Shown here piece by piece: positions 42,749 through 53,965 of a DNA stretch of 64,000 nucleotides. A program made the translations under genes and the position numbers. The DNA comes from Porodaedalea pini (lineage: Eukaryota > Basidiomycota > Agaricomycetes > Hymenochaetales > Hymenochaetaceae): assembly GCA_002794775.1 (NCBI GenBank), contig NBAY01000086.1, forward strand, positions 62,001 to 126,000. Direction: 5' to 3'. The notes under the pieces were generated by a model. It ran no database searches and was not told the DNA's origin. It saw nothing but the letters and a program-made list of their open reading frames with translations. Numbering within the stretch: position 1 is the first letter of the stretch; each line of letters opens with the position of its first letter.

Positions 42749-45700
42749 GGGAAGAACAAGGGACTTTGAATCCGGACTCGTTAAAATATAACCAACCGTC
42801 TGTACAACACGTAGATGCGAACGACGTCGATGGTTTTCCGGAGTATGAAGTCCCCACCGGTGTGAAAAGAAGTGAAGGGTACGAGCAGTTGTTCATGAGA
42901 GGAACTGGCGGACGCCAGCTGGACCTTCTCCTGAACGTCGGACACAGTGTGAAAGGTGAAGTGAGGGAGGTAGACGCTCACGCACTCGTGGACTCGGGAT
43001 GTACAGGATCGTGCATCGACGTGAGGTTCGTCGAACGGTATGGGCTAGAGACGAAGCGGTATATCCGACCCCTTGCGGTGCTCAATGCCGACGGCACGCA
43101 CAACGAAGCTGGGTTGATCGAGGAATACGTTGACGTTGAACTCACGATCGGTCATCATAAGGAACAGATCGTCCTGGCAGTAACCTCATTGGCGTCTTCT
43201 AACATCTTCCTGGGGTACGACTGGCTTCGACGACACAATCCAGAGGTCAACTGGAAGACGGGGACACTCGACTTTACTCGCTGTCCAGGTGAATGCGTGG
43301 TAGAGAAGGACGACGAGGAAGGTATGCAGAGGGTGTGGAGAGCAGCAGAGGAGACAAGGAGGGTGAGAGAGGTGCGAATGGACAAGGAGTCCTGGCCCGC
43401 ATACCTCAACGACTACGCCGACGTCTTTAGCGAAAAAGGCTTCGAAAAGCTACCGGAACACCGACCGTGGGACCACGTCATCGACTTGAAGCCCGACTTC
43501 AAACCAAGTGACTGTAAAATCTACCCGCTCACGCCAACAGAGCAACAGTCACTCAAGGACTTCCTCGATGAAAACTTGAAGTCGGGTCGCATTCGACGGT
43601 CGATATCGCCCATGGCGTCGCCCTTCTTCTTCATTAAGAAGGCCGACAAATCGCTACGCCCGATCCAGGATTACCGTAAGCTCAATGACGGTACGATCAA
43701 GAACAAGTATCCCCTCCCTCTCATTGACGAACTCGTCGACAAGGTCAAGAAAGCGAAGTACATCACTAAGCTTGACCTTCGCTGGGGGTACTACAATATC
43801 CGGATCCGCGAGGGTGACGAATGGAAAGCAGCGTTTCGCACAAACATGGGCCTCTTCGAACCGACAGTCATGTTCTTTGGTCTCTGCAACGCCCCGGCAA
43901 CGTTCCAGGCTTTTGTCAATCACATCTTCAAGGAACTGATTTACGCTAACCTGATCATCGTATACCTCGACGACATATTGATCCTCTCGGAGACCATTGA
44001 GGAACATATAGACACGTCGAGGCGCGTCCTTCAGATCCTGCGAGAGAATGGCCTGTACCTGAAGCCGGAGAAGTGCGAATTTGACGCCAAGGTCGTCAAA
44101 TACCTCGGCCACATCATCGGTAATGGCGAGATCAAGGCTGACCCAGCAAAGACGGAGGCGATTGCGAACTGGCCGGTCCCACGAAACCTGAAACAGCTAC
44201 AACAATTCCTCGGCATGGGTAACTGGCTACGACGGTTCATCAAGGACTACAGTAAGGTGGTCCATCCGCTGACGTCGTTAACGGGCAAGAAGGACTGGGT
44301 ATGGGAGACCGAACAGCAGGAAGCGTTCGAGGAGCTGAGACGACGTCTCTGCTCACCTCCAGTCCTAGCCATCGCCAACGACGAGGGTCCTTTCCGCGTA
44401 GAAGCGGACTCGTCAAACTTTGCGCTCGGCGGCGTGTTGTTGCAAAAACAGGAAGGGAAGTGGAGGGTGATTGCCTATAGGTCAGAAGCGCTCCTACCCG
44501 CTGAACGAAACTACGAGATCTACGACAAGGAGATGCTCGCGATCGTTTCGGCGCTCAAGGAATGGCGACAATACCTCCTCGGCGCTCGCCACACGATCGA
44601 AATCTGGTCCGACCACGCTAACCTCACCTACTTCAGGTCAGCGCAGAAGCTTAGCTACCGTCAAGCCCGCTGGCGAACCGAACTCGAAGAGTTTGACTTC
44701 CACCTCGAACACAAGTCGGGGAAGACGATGGGCAAGGCGGACCTATTATCGCGCAAGGCAGGTTACGACAAGGGCCAGGATGACAACGACGGCATCGTCT
44801 TCATCAAGGAAAAGTGGTTGAATCGTGGAATAGTGAGGACGTCGCGGGATGAAGTGTTGGAACGAGTGGGTGAAGCGCAGAGGGCACAAGACGAGTCGGA
44901 AAGGCCGACGAATATGGTAGAAGTCGACGGGTTGTGGCGAATGAAAGGCAAGGTGTACGTGCCGTCGACGATGAAGGAAGCGGTGATGAGGGAGTACCAC
45001 GATTCGACCCTGGCAGGACATCCGGGATCGTCGAAGACGGTCGAACTGGTACGTCGAGACTTCTGGTGGGCGTCGATGTTCTCCGATGTCCGAGCATACG
45101 TCCGAGGATGTGACCGCTGCCAACGAACGAAGGCTCTGAGGGCATCAAGATCGAGGCCACTTCATCCAAACGCGGTCCCTGAAGGTCCCTGGGAAATTGT
45201 CACGGTCGACCTCATCGGAGAACTCCCGGACTCCAAGGGGCACAACGCAATCTGCGTTTTCGTCGATAGGTTCTCGAAACAGATGCACGCGATCCCGACG
45301 ACGACAAAATTGTCAGCGGAAGGCATGGCTCAACTGTACCGCGACCACGTCTTCCGTCTCCATGGCTTGCCAAAAAAGATCATCCATGACCGAGGCACGC
45401 AGTTTGACGCATCAATGATGAGGGAGCTGTACAAACTCCTACACATCGAAGGCAACCCGTCGACGGCGTATCACCCGCAAACGGACGGTCAGACGGAACG
45501 CGTCAACCAAGAGCTCGAACAGTACCTCCGGCTCTTCGTTGACCATCGGCAGTCAGACTGGAAAGACTGGCTCCCTCTCGCAGAGTTCGCCTACAACAAC
45601 CGAGAACACTCGGTGACAAAGATGTCACCCTTCTACGCGAACACTGGACGTCACCCTAGGAGCTTCGACGCCGTACGAACTTCCTCTACCAACATGTCGG

Positions 45701-46356
45701 CAGAGGAATTCGCGAAGCACATCAAGGAGACCCATCGCACGGCAAGGGACAATCTGGTCAAGGCAGCAGAAGACATGAAACGCTACCATGACCGGACGGC
45801 AGGAGCATCGGTGGAATACAAGGCTGGCGACAAGGTCTTCCTTGACGGGCGAAACATCAGTACGGACTCGCCGACAAAGAAACTTGCAGACAAATGGTAC
45901 GGCCCCTTTGACGTCGTCGACAAGGTAGGAGCGAGCGCGTACAAGCTCAAACTCCCGAAGCGATGGAAAAAGGTCCACCCTGTCTTCAACGAAGCCCTGT
46001 TGAAACCCGCCGTTGAACCGTCGTTTGAGAGCCAGAAGCTACTGCCACCGCCACCACCGGAAATCGTCGACAACGAAGAGGAATACGAGGTTGAAGAGGT
46101 CATTGACTCACGTCTGCACCGAGGTAAACTACAGTACCTCGTCAAGTGGGTCGGGTACAACGAACCGACCTGGCAACCGGAGACGGACTTCGGCGAGAAC
46201 GCAAAGGAGGCAATTGCTGAATTCTACCTCAAACACCCCGGTGCTCCCCGCAAACTCGATATCCCTCGCTCACGACTCCGTCCGCTCTTCGTTGACACCG
46301 AGCCAGACGACCGCGATCTTGGTTGGTCGGGACGCCCAACCTTGAGGGGGGGGTAA
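42712..46356 (+). CDS. pol: Pol polyprotein of gypsy copy 4
   Basis: Open without interruption to TAA 46354-46356 (1196 codons if counted from 42766; no ATG start is needed because of the frameshift). Counting from 42766: protease DSGCTGS at about residues 76-82; RT with FFFIKKADKSLRPIQDYRKL and YLDD at 400-403; RNase H starting VEADSSNFALGG near 546; integrase zinc domain with CDRCQRTKA; catalytic VDLIGE, HDRGTQF, RVNQELE; a GPY-like KWYGPFDVVDKVG segment; and a C-terminal chromodomain LQYLVKWVGYNEPTWQPE. The protease-RT linker (EKDDEEGMQRVWRAAEETRR) differs from that of the other three copies. The stop is directly followed by the LTR, and the polypurine tract GAGGGGGGGG (46344-46353) codes for the final residues. 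Confidence 0.97.
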   Translation, partial: CEWSGVAIGATDREEQGTLNPDSLKYNQPSVQHVDANDVDGFPEYEVPTGVKRSEGYEQLFMRGTGGRQLDLLLNVGHSVKGEVREVDAHALVDSGCTGSCIDVRFVERYGLETKRYIRPLAVLNADGTHNEAGLIEEYVDVELTIGHHKEQIVLAVTSLASSNIFLGYDWLRRHNPEVNWKTGTLDFTRCPGECVVEKDDEEGMQRVWRAAEETRRVREVRMDKESWPAYLNDYADVFSEKGFEKLPEHRPWDHVIDLKPDFKPSDCKIYPLTPTEQQSLKDFLDENLKSGRIRRSISPMASPFFFIKKADKSLRPIQDYRKLNDGTIKNKYPLPLIDELVDKVKKAKYITKLDLRWGYYNIRIREGDEWKAAFRTNMGLFEPTVMFFGLCNAPATFQAFVNHIFKELIYANLIIVYLDDILILSETIEEHIDTSRRVLQILRENGLYLKPEKCEFDAKVVKYLGHIIGNGEIKADPAKTEAIANWPVPRNLKQLQQFLGMGNWLRRFIKDYSKVVHPLTSLTGKKDWVWETEQQEAFEELRRRLCSPPVLAIANDEGPFRVEADSSNFALGGVLLQKQEGKWRVIAYRSEALLPAERNYEIYDKEMLAIVSALKEWRQYLLGARHTIEIWSDHANLTYFRSAQKLSYRQARWRTELEEFDFHLEHKSGKTMGKADLLSRKAGYDKGQDDNDGIVFIKEKWLNRGIVRTSRDEVLERVGEAQRAQDESERPTNMVEVDGLWRMKGKVYVPSTMKEAVMREYHDSTLAGHPGSSKTVELVRRDFWWASMFSDVRAYVRGCDRCQRTKALRASRSRPLHPNAVPEGPWEIVTVDLIGELPDSKGHNAICVFVDRFSKQMHAIPTTTKLSAEGMAQLYRDHVFRLHGLPKKIIHDRGTQFDASMMRELYKLLHIEGNPSTAYHPQTDGQTERVNQELEQYLRLFVDHRQSDWKDWLPLAEFAYNNREHSVTKMSPFYANTGRHPRSFDAVRTSSTNMSAEEFAKHIKETHRTARDNLVKAAEDMKRYHDRTAGASVEYKAGDKVFLDGRNISTDSPTKKLADKWYGPFDVVDKVGASAYKLKLPKRWKKVHPVFNEALLKPAVEPSFESQKLLPPPPPEIVDNEEEYEVEEVIDSRLHRGKLQYLVKWVGYNEPTWQPETDFGENAKEAIAEFYLKHPGAPRKLDIPRSRLRPLFVDTEPDDRDLGWSGRPTLRGG

Positions 46357-46795
46357 TGTCAGGACTCGAACTTCCCCTTTTCTTTACTTCCCCTTTTCTT
46401 TATTTCCCCTTTTCCTTTTTCGTTTCTGTTAATTGCTCCTTTTCATTATCTTTAATCATCTTTCCAATCACTTCCCACACTCCCTCTACACGACCTTCAT
46501 TCGTTCCATTCCCACTCGTTATGTAATGTTAGGTAATATAGTCTCACGGTCGTCGCTATATAAGGTCTCAGGAATCGCATGAACTCCTTGTTCTGCTTTT
46601 CCTCTTACCTCCGCGTCGACCTAGGTGAGACTCGTCCCCCTTGTATTAGTCTAGTCTTGTATTAATCCTCTTACCTCCGCGTCGACCTAGCCTGAGTAAG
46701 CGTGTCCCGAGTCTACGCTCGAGTATAGCACGTCCCAGACAACAGTCAGCCGAGGCCTGCCCAGTCCGAGTCGTCTCCCGGACTCCCGCCTAACA
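46357..46795 (+). repeat. 3' LTR of gypsy copy 4
   Basis: 439 bp; no difference from the 5' LTR found by reading. Confidence 0.95.
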
Positions 46796-49700
46796 TTCTC
46801 GTGATGGATACAAGCGGCATGCACTACGTCAACATCGACTTCTGTGATTGCAGCTTAGGGCCGCCACGCTACATCCAACTTCTGCGAGCTAGGCTGTTCC
46901 CGACGACAACAGATCGGCCTCAAACAGCGTATACATTTGATGTCCTCGATACATTTGAGGAGCTTTCTCTGCAAGGCAAAACGAATGTTTTCGACTTCTA
47001 CAACGCTATTATCTACAGAACCAGTAAAAGCGAACCATCTGCGTTTGTAAGTCATCTCTGAGGTGTTCCTTTGTAGTCACACTCATCCAATATAGCATAG
47101 ATATAAAGACTTTGCCTTTGCAGTGCGTCTTTGGCGCCATTTGTTAATGCTCAAGCATGCAGGTCGTGGTCATGATCCAGCTGGTGTTAGTGCGACTCAG
47201 AGAGGCGAACTTGCTGTGGAATGTCCAGCCTGCCCGCACCCTACACGTAACCTTCCGGCCGACTGGAAAACGGCTCTAGATGACCGTAGGTAAGAGACGT
47301 CCTCATCTGATACTTCATTTCCTTGAATTCTTCTTCAGATGGCTCTACACCCAATTTTTGGCTGTCGATGCGAACTTCAAGCTCAAACTAAAAGATAGGG
47401 GCCTTAGGGATGTAGAACTTGCACCAGGATGGGCTTACTTTGTTGAGGAGGAGGAATATCAGAAGACAGTAGGCTCTTTCATAGATGAAGCCGAGGTATG
47501 AGGTATCCCTCTTGTAGTCTCACTCAAAGCCTAACCTCCTTCAATCCAGACCAATACTTGTCGATCTCAACATGATGCCATTCTAGCAGCGAACGTTCGG
47601 AATGTACAAGAATATAAAGCCAGTGGAACTGGGGCAGTTGTATGTGGACGACATTCGTTAATGTGCAAAGGCGGTGTCGGAGATCTTCAACGTGGTGAAA
47701 GGTATATTTCCTTTCAAACTGTCGTTGTAAATTGTGTCTTATATCATATGCACTAGGTATGCGAACATGGATTATATTGTTTTGTCGGCCCTTGAGAACT
47801 CCCAGACCCGTGATCTCCTTATATCCTATGACATTGCATGTCAATGGTCAAAAAATCTTATGAAGCGTGTCTCACGTTACCCAGAGCGTCTTCGTTTCAA
47901 CACAAGCAACGTGCGCTTCCGTACTGTCATTCCAAAGTTCCATATCCCGGCACATGGACCACAGTGTCAAACTCGATTTTCGCTCAACTTCATTCTGAAG
48001 GTTGGACGGACATATGGGGAAGGTGTAGAGTCAGAATGGGCTCATATAAACAGAACTGCAACTAGTACGCGTGAGATGGCGCCAGCAGTCCACCATGAAG
48101 CTCTGAATGACCATTGGGGAGCATGGAACTGGAAGAAAACTCTTGGATTTGGTAAGTTGCTTTCCGTCACTCGTACTATCTACATCTGCTCATTGGTTGC
48201 ACCACAGGAAGTTACTTTCTCAAGAAGCTGGATGAAGCAGTTGGATGGCGTGCGGAGCATCAGGCAACGCTCACATCAATGTCAGCGAACATTCCAGTCG
48301 AGATGGTCCAACATTGGGACGCAATGATCTCTGCATGGAACGATGACCAAGAAGCAGAGGACCCATACGCTGAACCAATTTTAGGTGTGTTTGCTTGCCC
48401 CAAGTTCTCAGATCCTGGTGCTTTCGTCTTGAGCTTTTGCCGCAATTTCTCGCATGCATTCTTTCTCGGTGCCAGAGCTCCAAAACTGTTATCATTCCAT
48501 AGCTGACAGATTTCTTTCAGAAACGACTGTGAATGATGTTCGCAAGGAATTTGCCAATGAGGACACTGAGGACGCTAGGAAAGGAATGACAAGCATTCAT
48601 GCAGTGACGATCCGCTCTTTCCTTAGTATTGGTTTAGAGTTGGAGGAGAGGCAGTAAGTCATTTATGAACCGAACGGTAATGAAGAACTTATAGTATTTA
48701 TTTAGACGAGCGTTTCGCGTGAGCCCAAAGTTCAGAAATACTAGGACAAGTCTACTAGCGGAAAATGTACAGAATATGCACACAGGTCTCTATCGACAAA
48801 TCACACAATGGCGTCAGGCACAAGACCTTTACATGCCGGGTGTTTCTGCGCACAGACAGCAGGTCATCATTTCGAGCAGAGAGGCTGAAGAAGACGTACT
48901 GATGGGCTCAGCTGTGGTGGATGTGGCTGAGGATGGGAGCGTTCAAGATCACGCTGAGTTCATTCCACTCCTTCTCCCATCCGCTCTTCCTCACCTTGCA
49001 ACGCCTGCACTCCGGGAACTTGAGGTTCGCCTATGCAAAGCTCAAGCGGATGATGCTCTTGCCACTATCCGTCGACTTCGCAGGACCATGTCTGGTCTCG
49101 CCGCTTTCAAGCGGTTGAACATCAATGGCATGGGGAACAAATCAAATACCCGCATGCAAACATTATATTCCAAATTCCAAGCAAAAATCAAGCTTGCCGT
49201 ACAGCGCTACCGCATTTCTCGTGCCGCTCTCATCAGCCTCCAGCCAGACAAAGGTTGGGCGGCTCAGCTCAATGAACTTAAGGATGAAGATGTCCGAGGA
49301 CCCAATCGCGATGAGGAAGATGACAAGAAGTGGAAGAAGAAATTGACGGGCGAGGGCCGCTATCAGCCATCTTGGATATGGCTAGTTCCTGGTGCTAATA
49401 TGAATGCTGATGGCTCTTCTATTGAGTTTGGTGACAGTGTACGGGTTGAGTGGGCGAAATTGAAGGCTCGTGTAACAAGATGGGAAGAGGAGATTGAGCT
49501 TCTTTGTGAGGAGATGCGACATGTCCTGGCCTTTTTTGAGTGGAAGGCAGAATGGTGGCTAGAATGGCGTGCACTTTGCTCCGATGGGTCTCAGTCGACC
49601 CTCAATGGAATCAGTGCCTATGCAGCAAGGCAAAGTGAAATTTACATTGGGTTGGCTGGAATATTTTCCCGCCAATGGATCCCTCGATTGCAGAAGCTTG

Positions 49701-50032
49701 AACGCGTGCCCGATTGGATCACTAGCGAGCACCGGCAAGCAGCTCGAAGATTGTCGAATGTTTCAATGGCTTCCCCTATACTGGACTCTCAGACATCTAT
49801 ACCTCCAGAGCAAACAGATGAGGCACAAAGCCTGAAAAGCAATGGGATAGAAGAAGATGAGGGGGAGGACCTTGAGGATGATTTAGGCTATAATGATGGG
49901 GACATTTGCATAGAGCCTCACAGCGAGTTGGCGCTCGACCACAATGATGTCTTTAATGAAGACGACATGCTCACTTATGCGGAGGAGGATGTCCCTGACC
50001 CTCACTTTCACGATGCGTCTTTCGATGTCTAG

Positions 50033-51974
50033 GTATTCTTCCTGCCACTAATAGTAAACCTTTGTTGTAGTTTCCTCTTGCCGCTTTTCACAATTTTACT
50101 ATAATGCGCATCATTATAAAAAGAGACCATTGGTTAGCATAATGATAAATAATAAAACCAAAGTCTTGCAGATTAATATAATCTACTGTTTCCTTCATAA
50201 AGTGTTTCCTTGGAGAATAGAAAAACAAGGCTCATTTTTCTATTATGATATGGCATGAACCTCGCTCATGGTCATGTCATAAAAACAGCCCCTTCCTTAC
50301 TTATAAAAAAATATTAGCTGAATGTATGATGACACGACATGGTCACATCTCTTGGTCTATATTATAGAATTGTTCTTCTGAATAAATAATGTTGCTACTT
50401 ATTGTACAATTGTATGATATGACCACATCACAGCATAGAATCAGTCTTGTTAATCTATGCATGTTGTGACAATACAAAATTTGTGACACCGACCGGCAGC
50501 CAGTAGCCAGCTCACTATGTATCTCATGAAGGAAGCCCTCGTCGCCAATGTGCTTGGAGTCTGCGGGAGTGCACAATCTCTCAGTCTAGGACCTTCAGTG
50601 TTCACCATGCCGGGAGCCTTTCCGACAGTGCACAGCAGCTACTACAATGACCTGAGGTAAATGGGCATGCAGGTGCAGCCTGTAATTTCGGATCCTGCTA
50701 CATGTACACATCTCGTGACATTGTCGATGTGCTGAAGAGCATTCCTGGGTTGGGCGTGTGCGGCCATGACTTACCCTGCTAAGAGCTCACAAACCCAGAT
50801 ACCGTCCCAGTGGTGAGTAAACAACTTTGTTGTTTTATTTTTGCATCTTAATGCCATTGAATTTGATTTACTGTGCAAACAAACAGAACGACATGACCGG
50901 AGTAGCCTCTTCTAATCCAAACAAGGCCAGTTTTTAATGTAAATAGTCTAAAACCTACAGAAAACCCAATCATAATAAGATCAATGACCGCCAAAATACA
51001 AAATGAGAGCTGCTTTATTATGATAGTATAATAGCATCTAGCCCTCAGTCAGTTTCATAAAATAATGGGAGCAGTGAATTCAAAAGGGAGTGTGCATTCT
51101 GCTTTGATTGTATTATACACCCTTCTCTCTTGCTCTCTACCATAAAACCCCATTGCTTCAAGGACCCTGTAATTACAAGCTGAATGCTATTGTATTGATA
51201 CAATACTCAACTGGCTTGTTTTTCTGTGATTACAAGATGCCAGTTGTGCATGACTTTCCACATTTGGTGAATAGCCTCCTAGTCTACACTTGGTTTTATA
51301 AAGTAATAGACACAAAATAAAATAACAGACCTAGTGAGTTGCAGAATGAAGGAGAATCTTTATAATAATACAGCTTTGTTTCTCCATCCCAACTATAAAA
51401 TTAGACCGAAAAAATAGAACAATCAAGACCAACACTTTGTATGATATTATAATAGGTACCAATTTTACGGTGACTGTAATAAATTCAGTTCACTTCCAAA
51501 TAAAATACTAAGACTGCAAGTTTGTACCATAGTACGATATAACCCAAGCTCATGCTTCCTGTCATAAAATCCCTCTCCTCTTGAATAGAATTTTGTCATA
51601 TGCTTATTGTATAATATCTCGGCTTTGGAATACAATCAGTATTCAAATGGATTTCAGAATGAGCCCGAAACTTAGAAAATAGCACAAGAGCCCCTTGATC
51701 GCACGCTAGTATACTATAATCAACCCTTATACAAATATAACAACTGACCTTTTTCATTTCATAATCTGCCCAGCATTCGCTATCTATGTCCACCGACTCT
51801 AAATCATAACACAATGGTCTCCTTATAATTTCACAACCAGCTCACATTCCATCCTATCCTAGTTTCATAGCATCCCGCTCATATATTTAATTTTATAACC
51901 TCATGCCACATCGTGCATGATCCCTTGCGGTCCTACCCTCATGTATTATGATAACTGGTGCAACCACGGCTCGT
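50033..51974 (-). repeat. Degenerate AT-rich repeat block, inverted copy
   Basis: Reverse-orientation homolog of 10,736-11,518 and 17,835-18,400. Similarity is clearest at 51,800-51,960. Loose repetition of TATTATA, TCATAAAA and CTTTGTAT motifs throughout. A coding-like relic near 50,670-50,815 (ACNFGSCYMYTSRDIVDVLK and GLGVCGHDLPC, then a stop) is not assignable. No other gene seen. Confidence 0.65.
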
Positions 51975-52289
51975 GATGCATTGCAGCAATAATAATTAAA
52001 TCAATGTGATACATGGGCAGCAGATTGTTTGCATTGTAATAGAACAGAGTATGTCATTGCAGGATTGAGCATGTCGTGGAGAGAAGGGACGACTGCGGCA
52101 TTATAGTGTTATCCGCCAAAAGATATGGATCCACTTTTTTTTCACATAAAGATGGCGTTATAGTCGATCTAGCTTCAACGATATACAAATCTCAAACTCA
52201 GACAGCTTGAGGATGCAGAATTTAATAGAAGTTAGATTTCGATTGACTCGAGTTGACATAAGAACATACCAGAGAATATGATTGTTAAG
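51975..52289. other. F-box 3' flank, shared with paralog D
   Basis: Downstream flank of F-box paralog B. The same sequence follows paralog D at about 62,432-62,748, marking a second segmental duplication. No gene. Confidence 0.6.
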
Positions 52290-53891
52290 TCAGGAGCCAC
52301 GCAATGCGGACTCCAGAGAGTCTAGAGTGAATGTACCATCCTTCATCCCGCGGCAGTATTTGAATTTGAACGCGATGGAAGCGTCTCCTGCTGTCTGACG
52401 GAGTTCGAGAAAGAATGGTACGACGACCTCCGGTATCCCGCCGCAGGTATCGAAGTAAAAATGTCGCAGGGAATGTGCCATGAAGGGCTCGCGGCCGTGA
52501 TCCCATATCAGGTTTACCCACCGCAATGACAGTGTTTCAACATGTCGAGACATGTGTTTGAAGATGAACCCGATGTCCACGGTGCGTGGTCCCCACCAAA
52601 AATTCAATGTAAGCTCCTGGAGGGATGTGCTGGCCAGCAGGAAGCGCGACAGTGCGTTATCAAGCGCCTGCATACCATTTTCGTCGGCATTGATAACAAG
52701 CTCCAATTTCAAAATGGCACAAAGGCTCATTTTTTCAACTAAGAAATCAACTAAATGTTCAGACTCCTCCAGGTCGAAATTGACCTCAAGCGAAACAAGG
52801 CTTGGGAGTGCTACCGGGCCCAGGAGGTTCACAGTACCTAGGCCATCAATTTTTTCGTGACGTGGAAAGTCAATATGAAGTTCTTGGAGCAGATTGGACG
52901 ACGACAGGAAATCCACCAACTCCTTCGCATGGAATCGTTCGTACATGCACAAACTGCATCGGACCAAATTTCTTCCTAGAGTAGGTCGCGGAACAAAAGT
53001 GGCGTCCAACACACGAAGCGCTGGCATCTCCCATGAGTATAAATGTGTGAAGGGAGTGTTGATCCGGAGCGTGTGAAGAACTGGCCATTGAAAGCCATTT
53101 GAATACTGTTGTAACTCCTCTGCAAAGGAATTCCACGGAGCCTCGATGCGGAGATCTTCAAGGCGCGATGACAGTGACAGAATAGCCTTCCTGGATTCAA
53201 TGGGATCGTGGTCCTTGCTGTAGCCTTTTAGAGAAAGGACTCCGCTCCGCTCTGCAAACGCCTTGATTTGTTCGGGAGGCCAATGTGATAGCAACTTGAA
53301 CTTTGCCCAAATTTTGGGGCATGAGATGACAACCGATCGAAAGCGTCTGCATACGTGCGATAGTGCCATTGTGTGTTTTATACCAGTGGCAACGTACAAG
53401 AGTATTTCCGAAAGTAGTTCATCTGGGACTCGTTGCAGCCCATAGTTCAGCGCAGTCTGCGTAATATCGTATTCCATCTTTTTAGTCTTTCCATCCAAAT
53501 CATTTATCCTTTCGTTCATGTTCTCTGAGAAGACGCGGAGACTATGCAGCACATCCACTGACACCGCATGAGCCCTCCGCATAGACCTAAATGCCTCCAA
53601 TTTATTATCAACGTATTGGACTTCACTGATGAGAAATGAGACATCACTATTCAGAATACGTTTGCATACGACATAACAACTTACTCTATCGCAGAGAGCG
53701 ACGCACACTCATTGACCATCTTCCAAATTCTGTCTGCAGTACGTTCTAGCCCTCGAATTAACTCTGAAAAGCCATCGTTCCAAACGGCTTTCCCCGCTGG
53801 GACATCCTGCAGCTCGAGACCTCTGTTGATGTGGTTCTCACGTCAGAGAGACATTAGGAGGAAATGTGAAGACTTGCATTTCTGAGGCCAT
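52290..53891 (-). CDS. F-box/LRR-like protein, paralog B
   Basis: The best-preserved start in this family. Exons 53891-53874 (MASEMQ), 53836-53685 and 53625-52290 sum to 1506 nt, 501 codons plus stop. The 37-nt first intron (GTCTTC..GTGAG) is short for a fungus and is inferred from frame continuity. The 59-nt second intron has GTAAGT and TCATCAG. The F-box is RVPDELLSEILLYVATG followed by ALSHVCRRFRSVVISCPKIW; the rest is leucine-rich (LEDLRIEAPW, LLQELHIDFPRHEKIDGL). Expected role: SCF ubiquitin-ligase adaptor with unknown substrate. It is divergently oriented to the small gene at 53,966, with roughly 75-100 bp between starts. Confidence 0.75.
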
Positions 53892-53965
53892 TTTTATGAT
53901 GGTGGTTCGAGACAGACTATCGTGAGCTTCCTATTTTGTATTTCATTCCAGCGCCCTCTGAGTCA

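Larger units (their letters stand above)
40508..46795 (+). mobile_element. Ty3/gypsy chromovirus copy 4 (youngest, intact)
   Basis: A 6.3-kb element with two 439-bp LTRs that I find identical. Target duplication TTCTC at 40503-40507 and 46796-46800. Gag and pol are free of stops, and catalytic motifs, primer site, slippery site and polypurine tract are all present. It is the best candidate for an active element in the window. Confidence 0.95.
39760..50032 (+). pseudogene. KDZ transposase with CxC2 cluster, split by gypsy copy 4
   Basis: Exons inferred from GT-AG sites: 39760-40071, 40119-40340, 40391-40507 joined to 46801-47046, 47096-47289, 47339-47495, 47550-47701, 47757-48151, 48208-48384, 48521-48653 and 48706-50032. 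They sum to 3432 nt (1143 codons plus stop) without lesion, and the junction reads GSKKFL|VMDTSG. The N-terminal cysteine cluster has CTHC, CVDC, CQSC and His residues (CxC2). The transposase core carries GRGHDPAGV, ELAVECPACPHP, FLAVDANFKLKLKD, WAYFVEEEEY, YDIACQWSKNL, IPKFHIPAHGPQCQ and EGVESEWAHINRTA; their conserved Asp and Glu are candidate catalytic acids. The C-terminus is acidic. It belongs to the Kyakuja-Dileera-Zisupton cut-and-paste superfamily. The start ATG is uncertain. Apart from the insertion the gene looks intact. Confidence 0.85.

Noticed and set aside
42766..46356. Independent pol start at 42766
   Set aside because: The codon is TTG, and the frame is open back to the slippery heptamer; frameshifting explains pol expression better.
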